This document shows positions 30,741 through 39,817 of a DNA stretch of 64,000 nucleotides, piece by piece. Position numbers and translations under genes: made by a program. The notes under the pieces are model-generated. The model was not told where the DNA came from, searched no databases, and saw nothing but the letters and a program-made list of their open reading frames with translations. The stretch spans positions 1 through 64,000 of the forward strand of contig JAISNY010000012.1 in the NCBI GenBank assembly GCA_031275995.1. Direction: 5' to 3'. This stretch comes from Oscillospiraceae bacterium. GTDB lineage: Bacteria > Bacillota > Clostridia > Oscillospirales > Acutalibacteraceae. Each line of letters starts with the position of its first letter. Position 1 is the first letter of the stretch.

Positions 30741-33410
30741 TTACTCAACAGGCGGACTTACTGGAAGTTCTGGCTCTTCCTCAAGAAGCAGCTTAGGAGG
30801 CGGGGTATAATTTTTTGAAAATCTTATCAATCTACGTGGTTCATCTGTTGTACCTTTAAATGTGTAAGTTGTGGGCATATCAGGTAAAACCGGCTCTGTG
30901 TATCTTAAAATTTCTTTTGGATCTATCGTGATATACATTTTCTTGCCACGTAAAACTTCAATATTTTGTAACCTGCGTATATAGTCTATAATTACCTGAC
31001 GAATTGCAGGGATAATGCAAGAATCAATGGTTCGTGCACCCCTGTTTCTTGTTTTGGCCCAATGCGCTAAGATTCTAATCGAAGAAGGAGGCATCACCAC
31101 GTTAAGCCCCGCAACATCTTCGCGCTTAAAATAATTTCTAATGTCAGATTCAAAGTGAGATTTTAAAATTTCAGCGTAATGTCGGGTTTTCAAATTATAG
31201 AATCTGATAGGAGTAAGTCTGTTCCAGAACGAAGGATCTCTCTGAACTTCGCCCGTAAGCGAAAACGTCGTATCTTCTTCAGCTTCTGCATCGGTTTGAC
31301 CTTTAAGAACCCACGATGGAATATTTTCGTTAGAAGTTAATATTATAATCCATTTTCTAAAATCTGTGGATTCGCCGTAAGGATCTCTGAGTTCTCCCGT
31401 ATCTACTATTTCTCTCAGAACCTCCGTCAATTCCTTGTTTGCACTTTTAAGCTTATCAACTTCTTCTAAAACCAAAATTCCACCTTGTGGATGACTCTTT
31501 ATGTAGTTCATTAAATTTGGGGAACCTGAAGATTCTGAACGGCGATAACTTGCCGTTCCAAGACCGAAGTATTCCTGAACCATCTGTTTTGGATTATCGC
31601 TGCTGATCCCCCCAGGGTTTTGAATGAAACATACGTCAGAAAATAAATGTTCCCCCAGCTTTTTAGCAAATTCCGATTTACCAGTTCCGGATTCTCCTGC
31701 AAATAACCATATTTCCGGGCGTTGCCTGATTCCAAGTTTTTTTTCTGCATCTCTGGCAAATGCCCAATTGACAACCTTAGGCCTAATTTGAGCCTTGGCC
31801 TCCTCTTGGTTTACTATCGGGTCAAAAGCATGAGGGATCTTGCTAAGAAATTCAGGTATATCAACTTCATCCGCGGACATAGATTCTACTCTTGCCAATG
31901 CATTTCCCACCATGCGTCTAACAGAAGCAGATGTATATTCTAACGAAGAAAGAGATTGAAACTTTTTGAAAAAACCTAATGTGCTGTCGATCGCCGCCCA
32001 AGTAGATGCGCCAACGGCGGATATTAACGCTACGCCGGGAAACTTCTGTTTAACCTTTTCAGAGATTGAGGGTGCCGATTCGACAGATGATTTGGACAAT
32101 GCGTCGTGTTCTATCCTTAAACGATCAAGGAATTTACCAGCCTCCTCTCTAGGCATTGTTACATCTTTTGTTCCTTCTTTTACATTTGGTATTGCAACAT
32201 CTGTTATCGCAGGATCAGTTAATTGTTTACGAATTGTGTATATAGTTTTTTGCATCTCTTGTTTTTCTATATCTTCATTTTCTTTTTTCTTCTCTACCTC
32301 ATCTGCCCCTGTAAAATAATTGATACCCTTATGAATACCCACCGCGCTAAGTAAAATCAACGCGGCGTACGCAACTATTTTGGCTCCAGCTGTGACAACA
32401 GATCCATGGCTTTGCCAGAATGTCGGTTCTGAAGATGTTACGGCGTTGCCTTCATCGGTTACTTTTTCACTCTCTTGGAACTCATCTTCAAACTCCTCAA
32501 GATAATCTTCATCATCTTGAGGATTCATATCTTGATTTATTAAATCTTCATCATTTATATCCGGAACTAGTTCATCTATATTCGGATTTTCCTCCGAATC
32601 GTGAAAATTTGTTACTTCATTTGGTGCCGCTTCATCCGTGCCTGGCTCCCCGGTACCTGGAGCTCTTTCGGGCGTATTTGGTTCTTCACCATCTAGCGCA
32701 TCCAGCTCGTTATGTATGGCTGTTTCAGCCATACTCGGTTCCTCGTTTGCCAGTGTGCTTGGTTTTTCACCATCTGGCGCCGCTTCATCCGTGCCCAAAT
32801 CTTCGGCATAAGGAGCCGATTCAACATCGGGTACCGCTTCATCCGGAGTCGTCACATCATCAAGAGGAGGTTCGTCTTCTGGATCCAAATCGTCAAAACG
32901 GGGAGGAAAATCAGGATCCATCTTGCTGCCGGGAGTGCCCTTGCCAGGTATCCGAGGAATTTCTTCAAAATCTTCGTCTATGTCTTCACGAAAATCAATA
33001 TGCGTGTATGGCGTTCCTGACCAATGAGCCTTACTTCTAGACATTCCTCCAATGAAGGGTGCAAAAGCTGCTAAAGTTGATAATGCTCCCGACCCTATTC
33101 TTTGGCCTAGCCCTTTCGCGCCAACGACATTGTCAATCTCATTCTCACTCATAGTTTCAAGATGTTTTTTCCGCTTAACACTCAATTCTTTTTGGGCGCC
33201 CTTGCGTGCAGAAGCCTCCAGACCATAAATTATAACCAAATTACAAAAAAGTTCATAAAACTCATCTTCAGTATAACCCTCTGGCTGAACTTCTCTGAAA
33301 AATTTGTAAACGTCGTCTGGAGTTAGCTTATTAGCCATTTTTTTCAACAAATTTTCGCTGTTCAAAATTTTTATCAAAATTTGTAAAACAACCGATAAAT
33401 CTTTAGCCAT
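30741..33410 (-). CDS. Orphan 889-aa membrane-anchored AAA+ ATPase (Clp D2/torsin-like) with Nif11/leader-like N-terminus and acidic linker
   Basis: N-terminal LIKILNSENLLKKMANKLTPDDVYKFFREVQPEGYTEDEFYELFCNL, SENEIDNVVGA, TM segments; Walker A GESGTGKS, Walker B GGILVLEEVDK, IIILTSN, sensor-2-like NRGARTID. Confidence 0.8.
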   Translation of the reverse strand: MAKDLSVVLQILIKILNSENLLKKMANKLTPDDVYKFFREVQPEGYTEDEFYELFCNLVIIYGLEASARKGAQKELSVKRKKHLETMSENEIDNVVGAKGLGQRIGSGALSTLAAFAPFIGGMSRSKAHWSGTPYTHIDFREDIDEDFEEIPRIPGKGTPGSKMDPDFPPRFDDLDPEDEPPLDDVTTPDEAVPDVESAPYAEDLGTDEAAPDGEKPSTLANEEPSMAETAIHNELDALDGEEPNTPERAPGTGEPGTDEAAPNEVTNFHDSEENPNIDELVPDINDEDLINQDMNPQDDEDYLEEFEDEFQESEKVTDEGNAVTSSEPTFWQSHGSVVTAGAKIVAYAALILLSAVGIHKGINYFTGADEVEKKKENEDIEKQEMQKTIYTIRKQLTDPAITDVAIPNVKEGTKDVTMPREEAGKFLDRLRIEHDALSKSSVESAPSISEKVKQKFPGVALISAVGASTWAAIDSTLGFFKKFQSLSSLEYTSASVRRMVGNALARVESMSADEVDIPEFLSKIPHAFDPIVNQEEAKAQIRPKVVNWAFARDAEKKLGIRQRPEIWLFAGESGTGKSEFAKKLGEHLFSDVCFIQNPGGISSDNPKQMVQEYFGLGTASYRRSESSGSPNLMNYIKSHPQGGILVLEEVDKLKSANKELTEVLREIVDTGELRDPYGESTDFRKWIIILTSNENIPSWVLKGQTDAEAEEDTTFSLTGEVQRDPSFWNRLTPIRFYNLKTRHYAEILKSHFESDIRNYFKREDVAGLNVVMPPSSIRILAHWAKTRNRGARTIDSCIIPAIRQVIIDYIRRLQNIEVLRGKKMYITIDPKEILRYTEPVLPDMPTTYTFKGTTDEPRRLIRFSKNYTPPPKLLLEEEPELPVSPPVE

Positions 33411-33473
33411 AATTTTTCACCCCTTCTGCACCGATTAACCGATTAAATAACATCACTAATTCATACTGAAAAA

Positions 33474-33502
33474 ATCATATATTTTAAAAAAATATATGTC
33501 AA
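33474..33502 (-). promoter_or_regulatory. Sigma-A promoter for the AAA+ gene
   Basis: Minus strand: TTGACA, 17-nt spacer, TATGAT. Confidence 0.65.
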
Positions 33503-33567
33503 ATAAAGTACAAATTGTACAAAAAAATCATAGTAACTTAAAATTTTAAAAAATGTTACTTAATTTT

Positions 33568-33596
33568 TTGACAAGCTTATTAAAAGATTGTACAAT
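33568..33596 (+). promoter_or_regulatory. Sigma-A promoter for bS21-like gene
   Basis: TTGACA, 17-nt spacer, TACAAT; divergent to the AAA+ promoter. Confidence 0.7.
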
Positions 33597-33653
33597 AATA
33601 CAGTTGATGTTTGATCGACTATTTTAAATGCTAAAAAGTGCAGGTGAGGTTTG

Positions 33654-34073
33654 ATGGCAGAGATTTCGAAATCGAAAGATGAAAATTTTGGAACTGCTTT
33701 TGCCGAGGATACCGGACCTGACGTTGTAAGCAAAAAAGATTTCAAAGGAGACAGGTTGTCTGTGATAAATGAATCGTGTACGACAGTTAAGCAAAATGAG
33801 TTTGTTTCTTCGGGGGCGGGAAAAGCCTCAAGCGAGGGTGCAAGAGAGAAAACAAATTCCCGTTATGGAGGATCCCGTTCAAGCGGTGAAGTAAATCAGC
33901 CAGCTTCGGGTATAGAAAGTTTGATAAGATCTTTTTTAGTCCGTAACAGTGGAATAGTTAAGGAAGTGCGTAATAGGTCGGCTTATATCAAACCCTGTGT
34001 CAAACGTAAGCAAAAGAGAATTGACGCTGAACGAAGAAAGAACAAACGAAGTGGGCGTTCCAGATCCGGTTAG
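33654..34073 (+). CDS. rpsU: 30S ribosomal protein S21-like protein with ~85-aa N-terminal extension
   Basis: C-terminal ESLIRSFLVRNSGIVKEVRNRSAYIKPCVKRKQKRIDAERRKNKR aligns with bS21 (ESLxxALRRFKRxxxKAGVLxEVRKRExYEKPSVKRKKKxEAARKRK). Confidence 0.7.
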   Translation: MAEISKSKDENFGTAFAEDTGPDVVSKKDFKGDRLSVINESCTTVKQNEFVSSGAGKASSEGAREKTNSRYGGSRSSGEVNQPASGIESLIRSFLVRNSGIVKEVRNRSAYIKPCVKRKQKRIDAERRKNKRSGRSRSG

Positions 34074-34085
34074 GAAGGTGTTTCC

Positions 34086-34358
34086 ATGCGTGATGGTTAT
34101 ACTCGCACGTTCTCGGTGGAAGAGGAAGGGCGGGGGATGGTTGTTTCAAGAACACTTTACGAAATTTATGAATTACTACACGAAAAAGGTTACGATCCGG
34201 TAAGCCAGATTGTCGGATACCTCGTTACTGAGGACCCAACCTATATCACTGCTTATGGCGGCGCTCGTGCGCTTGTGTGCAAGCTTGATCGTTATGAGGT
34301 ACTTAAATTTTTAGTTTCTTTTTATTTAAAGAAAAACCATAAGGAAATATTAAAATAA
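34086..34358 (+). CDS. IreB family regulatory protein (UPF0297)
   Basis: TRTFSVEEE...VYDALxEKGYxPVxQIVGYLxxxDPxYITxxxxAR pattern (YELLHEKGYDPVSQIVGYLVTEDPTYITAYGGAR). Confidence 0.9.
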   Translation: MRDGYTRTFSVEEEGRGMVVSRTLYEIYELLHEKGYDPVSQIVGYLVTEDPTYITAYGGARALVCKLDRYEVLKFLVSFYLKKNHKEILK

Positions 34359-34478
34359 TATTAATGGTGTTCGCTGATTCGTGGCGTATTACATCAAACC
34401 CAAAAAAACGTAAGCATTAAAATTTAATATCAAACTCAATCAATTTTCATTAGCTGCCTCAATGTATCCGCGATACAG

Positions 34479-37100
34479 CTAAATATTTAAATTAGATTTG
34501 TAATTTTTAATACTTCCTTTTACTAAATTTATTAATTCTTCCGGAGAGACACCTTCTGCAGAGCCGGAAGCATTTATATTATTACCTCCACATTTGCCCT
34601 TCGCGCCGGAAAGTGAAGATTTAAGAATTTTACTCGCATCAAAGCCTAAACATGGAGCGCAAGTTAAAGAAACGGTGCCGTTTTTGTTTCGAATATATAC
34701 TAGTACAACTCCCTTAATCTTTTCAGCAAATTTTAAAAGCTCACAGTTTGCAATAATGTGCTCGGTAATTGCAAAAGTGACGGGAGGATTTGAAGAAACA
34801 AATTTGAAATCGCCTTCATTCAATTTTTTTGAGTACTTCTTAGAGTTAATTGTCGCTTTTAATCTTTCTGAAAGTATTTCCAAGAAACAACACGAGGAAG
34901 TACCAAGCATTCTAGAAGCTAAATCAACTTTAACTACGCTTTCTTGCGCAAGTTTAAGCGCTTCTTTACCGGTTAATGCGGTTATACGTTTAATTCCTTT
35001 CCCTATGCTTTCAATGCTGGTGATTAAAAAAATCGAAATTTCACCCGTGTAATCGACATGCATGCCTCCGCACAATTCTCTGCACTGTTCCCAAAAACAT
35101 ACAACTCGAACTACATCATCATATTTATCACTAAAAAGCGCAGTTGCACCACTCCTTATCGCCTCGATCTGATCCATAATTTTAGTTTCTCTCTTTATGT
35201 TTTCCATTATTTTATCGTTAACAAGTTCCTCGATAGCTTGGCAATCCCGGCGTTCAAGAACTTTTTCAAGATTGAAATCAAAACGTAGCTTATCTGGAGT
35301 AACTTTAGAACCTTGCTGATTTACTCTGGTTCCGAATACTTGCTTAAGAATACTGTGGAGTAAATGGACTGCTGAATGAGCTCTGCAAAGAGCTTTTCTT
35401 CTTTCTTTGTCAATTTTGACCTTAACCGCGTCTCCGCATTTAATTTCTCCGGATAAAACCTCACAGTGATGAAAAAAAACACCATTCCTCTTGAATACGC
35501 TGTTAATTTTTGCTTCAAATTCTCCGGATTCTAAAATTCCGGAATCTGATTCTTGTCCCCCTGATTTTGCGTACGCACACGTAGATTCAAGAACGAAATA
35601 AACTTTTGACCCCGCACGGCACTCATCAATAATATCGCCGCTTTCAGAAATAATTTTAACTATCTTTGAAAAATCTGACATATGTTCATAACCTGTAAAT
35701 TCTGTTGCGTTTATATCGTTTATTTCGTCAGATATTTCTTCAATTTTTTCTTTTTCCTCACCGATTACTGATTTGGAAATATCCCTATGATGTTCTAAAT
35801 ATTTTTTAAATTCATCTTCATCTAATTCTAAAAAGTTTTCATGAGCAAAATCTTTTATAATTTCAAACGGTAAACCAAACGTAGAAACCAAAGCAAATGC
35901 GGTCTCTCCACTGATACGTTTTTTTTGTTTTGTTTCTTCAAGCTTTACAAGCCCATTTTCAAGCAATTCATCAAACCTAAGTCTTTCTTTTTCGAACTCT
36001 TCAATAACAAAATCTTTACATGTTTTAAAATCCTCATATATATCACTGAAATTTTCAAGGATAAAACTAACTATGGGGCCTAAACTTGGAACCTCTGACA
36101 AACCGCAAAGACGGGCCGTTTTGTTTGCAACTACGACACATTTTCTTATCATCTTACGAGGCACATAACCTCTGCCTACATTGGAAGGCGCAATCTTGGC
36201 AGCAAGAATAATCGCGCAGGTGCGCAAGTGGTCGGTTAATATTCTTATGTTTGTTTCAAAAATTTTCTCATTCCCTGCAGATGGCCTTGAAAACAAGTTT
36301 TTTATAAATTTTTTAATAGGCTTAAGCAAATCGGTCTCATAAACCGATTCGAAACCATTAAACGCCATTGTTAAACGTTCCAGGCCTGCTCCAGTGTCAA
36401 CGCTTTTGAAAGCCAAATTATCAAAAGTTCCGTCTGAATTTTTATTGAACATCATAAAAACTCCGGCGTTCCATATTTCTATATAACGCTTTGTGTCAAA
36501 ATGTCCCCCTGGCTCATACTTAGTTCCGAAACCAGTATCATAAAAAACCTCAGTACACGGTCCGCACGGACCCGTTTCGGCAGGAGGCCCCCAAAAATTA
36601 TCTTCTTTACCCAATGTGACAATATGGCTTTCATCGATTCCTGCTTCAATCCAGTGTTGCTTAGATTCCGAATCAGTAGACAGACCTAGCGAAGGGTCTC
36701 CGGAAAAAACGGATGCATATAACCTATCTTTTGGAATTTTAAGCCAATTAGTTAAAAAATCGAAAGCTAAACAAATGGCTTTTTTTTTGAAATAACCTCC
36801 AATAGACCAGCTACCAAGCATTTGAAAGCTAGTCAGATGGTGAGCGTCGCCGATATCGTCGATATCTATAGTTCGGATGCAAGTTTGAATGTTGCAAAGT
36901 TCAGGTTGAGGTGGTTTTTCTTGACCAATAAAATATCCCTTAATGGCTGCCATTCCAGAATTAATAAACAAAAGCGTTGGGTCATTTTTTGGTATTACGG
37001 AAGAGTTCTTAATTTGCAGATGTTTATTTTTTATAAAAAATTTTATAAAATTTTCTCTTATTTCATGTGAAGATAAATTTTCTTTCATATTCCACTCCAC
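34479..37100 (-). CDS. alaS: Alanyl-tRNA synthetase
   Basis: DPTLLFINSGMAAIKGYFIGQEKPP, NIQTCIRTIDIDDIG, ACRAHSAVHLLHSILKQV, CGGMHVDYTGEI. Confidence 0.96.
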   Translation of the reverse strand: MEWNMKENLSSHEIRENFIKFFIKNKHLQIKNSSVIPKNDPTLLFINSGMAAIKGYFIGQEKPPQPELCNIQTCIRTIDIDDIGDAHHLTSFQMLGSWSIGGYFKKKAICLAFDFLTNWLKIPKDRLYASVFSGDPSLGLSTDSESKQHWIEAGIDESHIVTLGKEDNFWGPPAETGPCGPCTEVFYDTGFGTKYEPGGHFDTKRYIEIWNAGVFMMFNKNSDGTFDNLAFKSVDTGAGLERLTMAFNGFESVYETDLLKPIKKFIKNLFSRPSAGNEKIFETNIRILTDHLRTCAIILAAKIAPSNVGRGYVPRKMIRKCVVVANKTARLCGLSEVPSLGPIVSFILENFSDIYEDFKTCKDFVIEEFEKERLRFDELLENGLVKLEETKQKKRISGETAFALVSTFGLPFEIIKDFAHENFLELDEDEFKKYLEHHRDISKSVIGEEKEKIEEISDEINDINATEFTGYEHMSDFSKIVKIISESGDIIDECRAGSKVYFVLESTCAYAKSGGQESDSGILESGEFEAKINSVFKRNGVFFHHCEVLSGEIKCGDAVKVKIDKERRKALCRAHSAVHLLHSILKQVFGTRVNQQGSKVTPDKLRFDFNLEKVLERRDCQAIEELVNDKIMENIKRETKIMDQIEAIRSGATALFSDKYDDVVRVVCFWEQCRELCGGMHVDYTGEISIFLITSIESIGKGIKRITALTGKEALKLAQESVVKVDLASRMLGTSSCCFLEILSERLKATINSKKYSKKLNEGDFKFVSSNPPVTFAITEHIIANCELLKFAEKIKGVVLVYIRNKNGTVSLTCAPCLGFDASKILKSSLSGAKGKCGGNNINASGSAEGVSPEELINLVKGSIKNYKSNLNI

Positions 37101-37158
37101 CCCATCCCGAAAAGTTTACACCGTTTTTTTGAAAATTCAAGTACATTCGGAGGTCTTC

Positions 37159-37605
37159 ATGAAATGCCCGTTCTGTAATTCAGACAGTAAAGTTGTAGAA
37201 TCGCGCAGTTCTGATGAACGTACCAGACGCCGAAGAAGATGCGTTAGCTGCGGTAAAAGATTCACTACCTACGAAATGATTGAAAACACCCCTTTAGTAG
37301 TAATAAAAAAGGACGGTTCACGCGAATTTTTCGACCGCAAGAAAATTTTTGACGGCCTCCTTAAAGCTTGTCAAAAAAGACCCGTACCTATGGAACATAT
37401 TGATGAGATTGTAAGATTAATCGAGGCTAAGCTCCAAAATATGCTAGAGCGCGAAGTAGAATCAAAACTCATAGGAGAAATGGCTATGGAATCGCTCCGC
37501 CCGATTGACGAAGTCTCTTATGTCCGTTTTGCTTCGGTTTACCGTCAATTCAAAGATATAAACGGTTTTTTAGGCGAACTTAAGAATTTACTAGAAAGAG
37601 GGTAA
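37159..37605 (+). CDS. nrdR: Transcriptional repressor NrdR
   Basis: MKCPFCNSDSKVVESRSSDERTRRRRRCVSCGKRFTTYE zinc ribbon, then ATP-cone. Confidence 0.95.
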   Translation: MKCPFCNSDSKVVESRSSDERTRRRRRCVSCGKRFTTYEMIENTPLVVIKKDGSREFFDRKKIFDGLLKACQKRPVPMEHIDEIVRLIEAKLQNMLEREVESKLIGEMAMESLRPIDEVSYVRFASVYRQFKDINGFLGELKNLLERG

Positions 37606-37744
37606 ATTTTTATTTTCTTAAATGAAGATTTTTGCGTCGCACTTTGCAATCTCATATAAACAGATATTTTTCAAATAGCAAAGAACATATTTCTGCGCTT
37701 ATTGAAATAAGATTTGATAAAACGATGCGAAGGTATGTGATATT

Positions 37745-38515
37745 TTGGCAGAGAAGAGTTTTTTTTCTTTTCAACTTTTTGACGAAAATACTAAACAAAA
37801 CGTGGGAAGACTCGACCTAAAAGTTAATAACGACTTGGTATTGCTGCATATCGGTTTACAAAGGCTGCCTAGAATTAAAACGTACGATTTGCGTTTCTTC
37901 TTCGAAGGTGGAAACACTTATTCAGATGAAATAAAACTTTATGTTACAACTAGCCCAAACGGGTCTTTGAACAATACTTTAAGGCTTAGCCCTAAAAATT
38001 TAAAAGTGCCGGCCGAAACGTTTAAAAAAGTCATGGGAGCAATATTTTTGCCAAGATCAGGCGGCGAAAACATCGTAGGATTTTGCGGCAAACCTTTCGA
38101 TTACAAAGCCGATACTAATTTTCAAGAAATTCCTGCCTCTCAGGATCTGGAATACTGCAAAAACTCCAAGCTTGATGAGATTCTTAACAACGAACCCGTA
38201 TACTGGCCCTTTTTGAATGAAATAAACAGCATGACTTCAGTTAAGATAAACAAAGAGATATTCGAAAATCTAAACCTAAATGTTCGTGAAAATCTTAAAA
38301 AATTTATGGCCAATACTTTAAAAATTTATGGATTTCTTTTATTGCTTAGGTTGAAAAATAATGGTCACTTTGTGTATATGATTGGGATCCCAGATAAATA
38401 CAGTTGCCACCAGGTATTGGCCATGGTCAATATGGGGGCGGGAAGGTTCCGTCCAATGGATTTTTCAGCGCGCCCCAGCGATGGCGATCTCGGATTTTGG
38501 GTCACTATACTATAA
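37745..38515 (+). CDS. Conserved clostridial protein (DUF6128-like)
   Basis: C-terminal HFVYMIGIPDKYSCHQVLAMVNMGAGRFRPMDFS...GDLGFWVTIL layout. Confidence 0.45.
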   Translation: MAEKSFFSFQLFDENTKQNVGRLDLKVNNDLVLLHIGLQRLPRIKTYDLRFFFEGGNTYSDEIKLYVTTSPNGSLNNTLRLSPKNLKVPAETFKKVMGAIFLPRSGGENIVGFCGKPFDYKADTNFQEIPASQDLEYCKNSKLDEILNNEPVYWPFLNEINSMTSVKINKEIFENLNLNVRENLKKFMANTLKIYGFLLLLRLKNNGHFVYMIGIPDKYSCHQVLAMVNMGAGRFRPMDFSARPSDGDLGFWVTIL

Positions 38516-38537
38516 ACTTAATAAACAAAATCAATTG

Positions 38538-38558
38538 CGCCCCGCTAGGGGCGTTTTT
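38538..38558 (+). terminator. Intrinsic terminator
   Basis: CGCCCC-GCTA-GGGGCG-TTTTT. Confidence 0.9.
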
Positions 38559-38644
38559 AACCTTTTGACTCTTTTTTCTCAATTCCGATTTTATTTAATA
38601 GATACAAAAATAAAACAGATATTAACATAATTAAGTTAAAATTG

Positions 38645-38673
38645 TTGACATTTTTTTATTTTAGTTTTAACAT
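38645..38673 (+). promoter_or_regulatory. Sigma-A promoter for orphan pair
   Basis: TTGACA, 17-nt spacer, TAACAT. Confidence 0.6.
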
Positions 38674-38742
38674 TACAGTGTGGAACCTAAAATTTTGCGC
38701 AAGGGTTTCATTGAAAGTTTGTTGATAAGGAGATGATGGAAA

Positions 38743-39225
38743 ATGGCTTTTTTTAGAGATTTACCCCCGCTTGTTGTGAAGAGAATAGGAAAAGTGTCAC
38801 AAGAATTAAAAAACCATTTAAAAGCCCGGAAGATTGCTGTAGAGCGGAAAGCTAAAAGCAAAACAGCATTAAATTTAATACGAGAAGTTAAAGGTAATGG
38901 CTTTGATGCTGTGCAGTCGTTCGATGAAACTTTTAGAGATTTAGACGAATTTATCGCTGACGAAGTTACGGTGGGTCGTAATGAAGCACGAGGAATTAGA
39001 GGGGGTTGGGCAAAGCTGAGCGATACAGCAAGTTTGCAAAATACAGTAAGAACTTATGCAAGCAAAACAGATGAATTAATTTCAAAAGTAAATAAAAGAA
39101 TAGATAAATTGACTGACTGTCTTGCAGGATTAGCCGTTATTAACGCCGCTGGAAACATGGATGATTTTTTTACAAAATCTGCATCAGAAGTTCCATTAGA
39201 ACCAGTTGTTGCATCAGCAGAGTAG
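38743..39225 (+). CDS. Orphan 160-aa helical protein
   Basis: Good ribosome site (aaggagatgatggaaa), promoter upstream, highly charged helical composition. Confidence 0.6.
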   Translation: MAFFRDLPPLVVKRIGKVSQELKNHLKARKIAVERKAKSKTALNLIREVKGNGFDAVQSFDETFRDLDEFIADEVTVGRNEARGIRGGWAKLSDTASLQNTVRTYASKTDELISKVNKRIDKLTDCLAGLAVINAAGNMDDFFTKSASEVPLEPVVASAE

Positions 39226-39301
39226 AGTCAGCCTTACGATAATAACTGTTACCATCGGTCTAGACAATTGATCCCAAAAAATACTTAAAGTAAAAAGGAG
39301 G

Positions 39302-39817
39302 ATGAGAAATTTGGGAATTAAAGATCTTTTTAATAGAGCTAAAGAAAGTGTTAATAGAGCTAAAGAAAGTGTTACGAAGGGGTATCGCAAAGTTACAAGC
39401 GCTAAGTTCCTGCCTTTAGAAGTTGCAAGATCCGATGCACATGGTGTTATACCAGTATCTGAAGGAGTTTTGGATGCAATACCAGCGCAGCTCTCAAGAG
39501 AATCAGGTAAATACAAGAAAGAGTTAGACAGGCTGGGTCTTTACGCGTATACGTATCTTCGATCTGATCCTGAGGCACCACAAGGTGAAGAAGGAGAAAA
39601 TCGAGATAAAAAAGGTGCCAGGAAGGGTGCGAGAGCCACAGAGCAAGGAAAGGCCGCTGTAGCTAAGCACCGTGGAAATGTGGAAAAGATTTTGTCTCCA
39701 TTATATGTTGCTGAAATTCGGGAGTTGGATGGCTTATTAAAGCTTAGAAGTAGTTTAGGCGCACTTAAGGGTGGACTATCTGGATTCGATATAACTGCGG
39801 CGTTCCCTGCTAACTAA
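39302..39817 (+). CDS. Orphan 171-aa basic protein
   Basis: AAAAGGAGG ribosome site; N-terminal tandem repeat NRAKESVNRAKESV. Confidence 0.58.
   Translation: MRNLGIKDLFNRAKESVNRAKESVTKGYRKVTSAKFLPLEVARSDAHGVIPVSEGVLDAIPAQLSRESGKYKKELDRLGLYAYTYLRSDPEAPQGEEGENRDKKGARKGARATEQGKAAVAKHRGNVEKILSPLYVAEIRELDGLLKLRSSLGALKGGLSGFDITAAFPAN

Noticed and set aside
32420-33040. 206-aa ORF opposite the AAA+ linker
   Set aside because: Antisense of a low-complexity acidic linker; no promoter or ribosome site.
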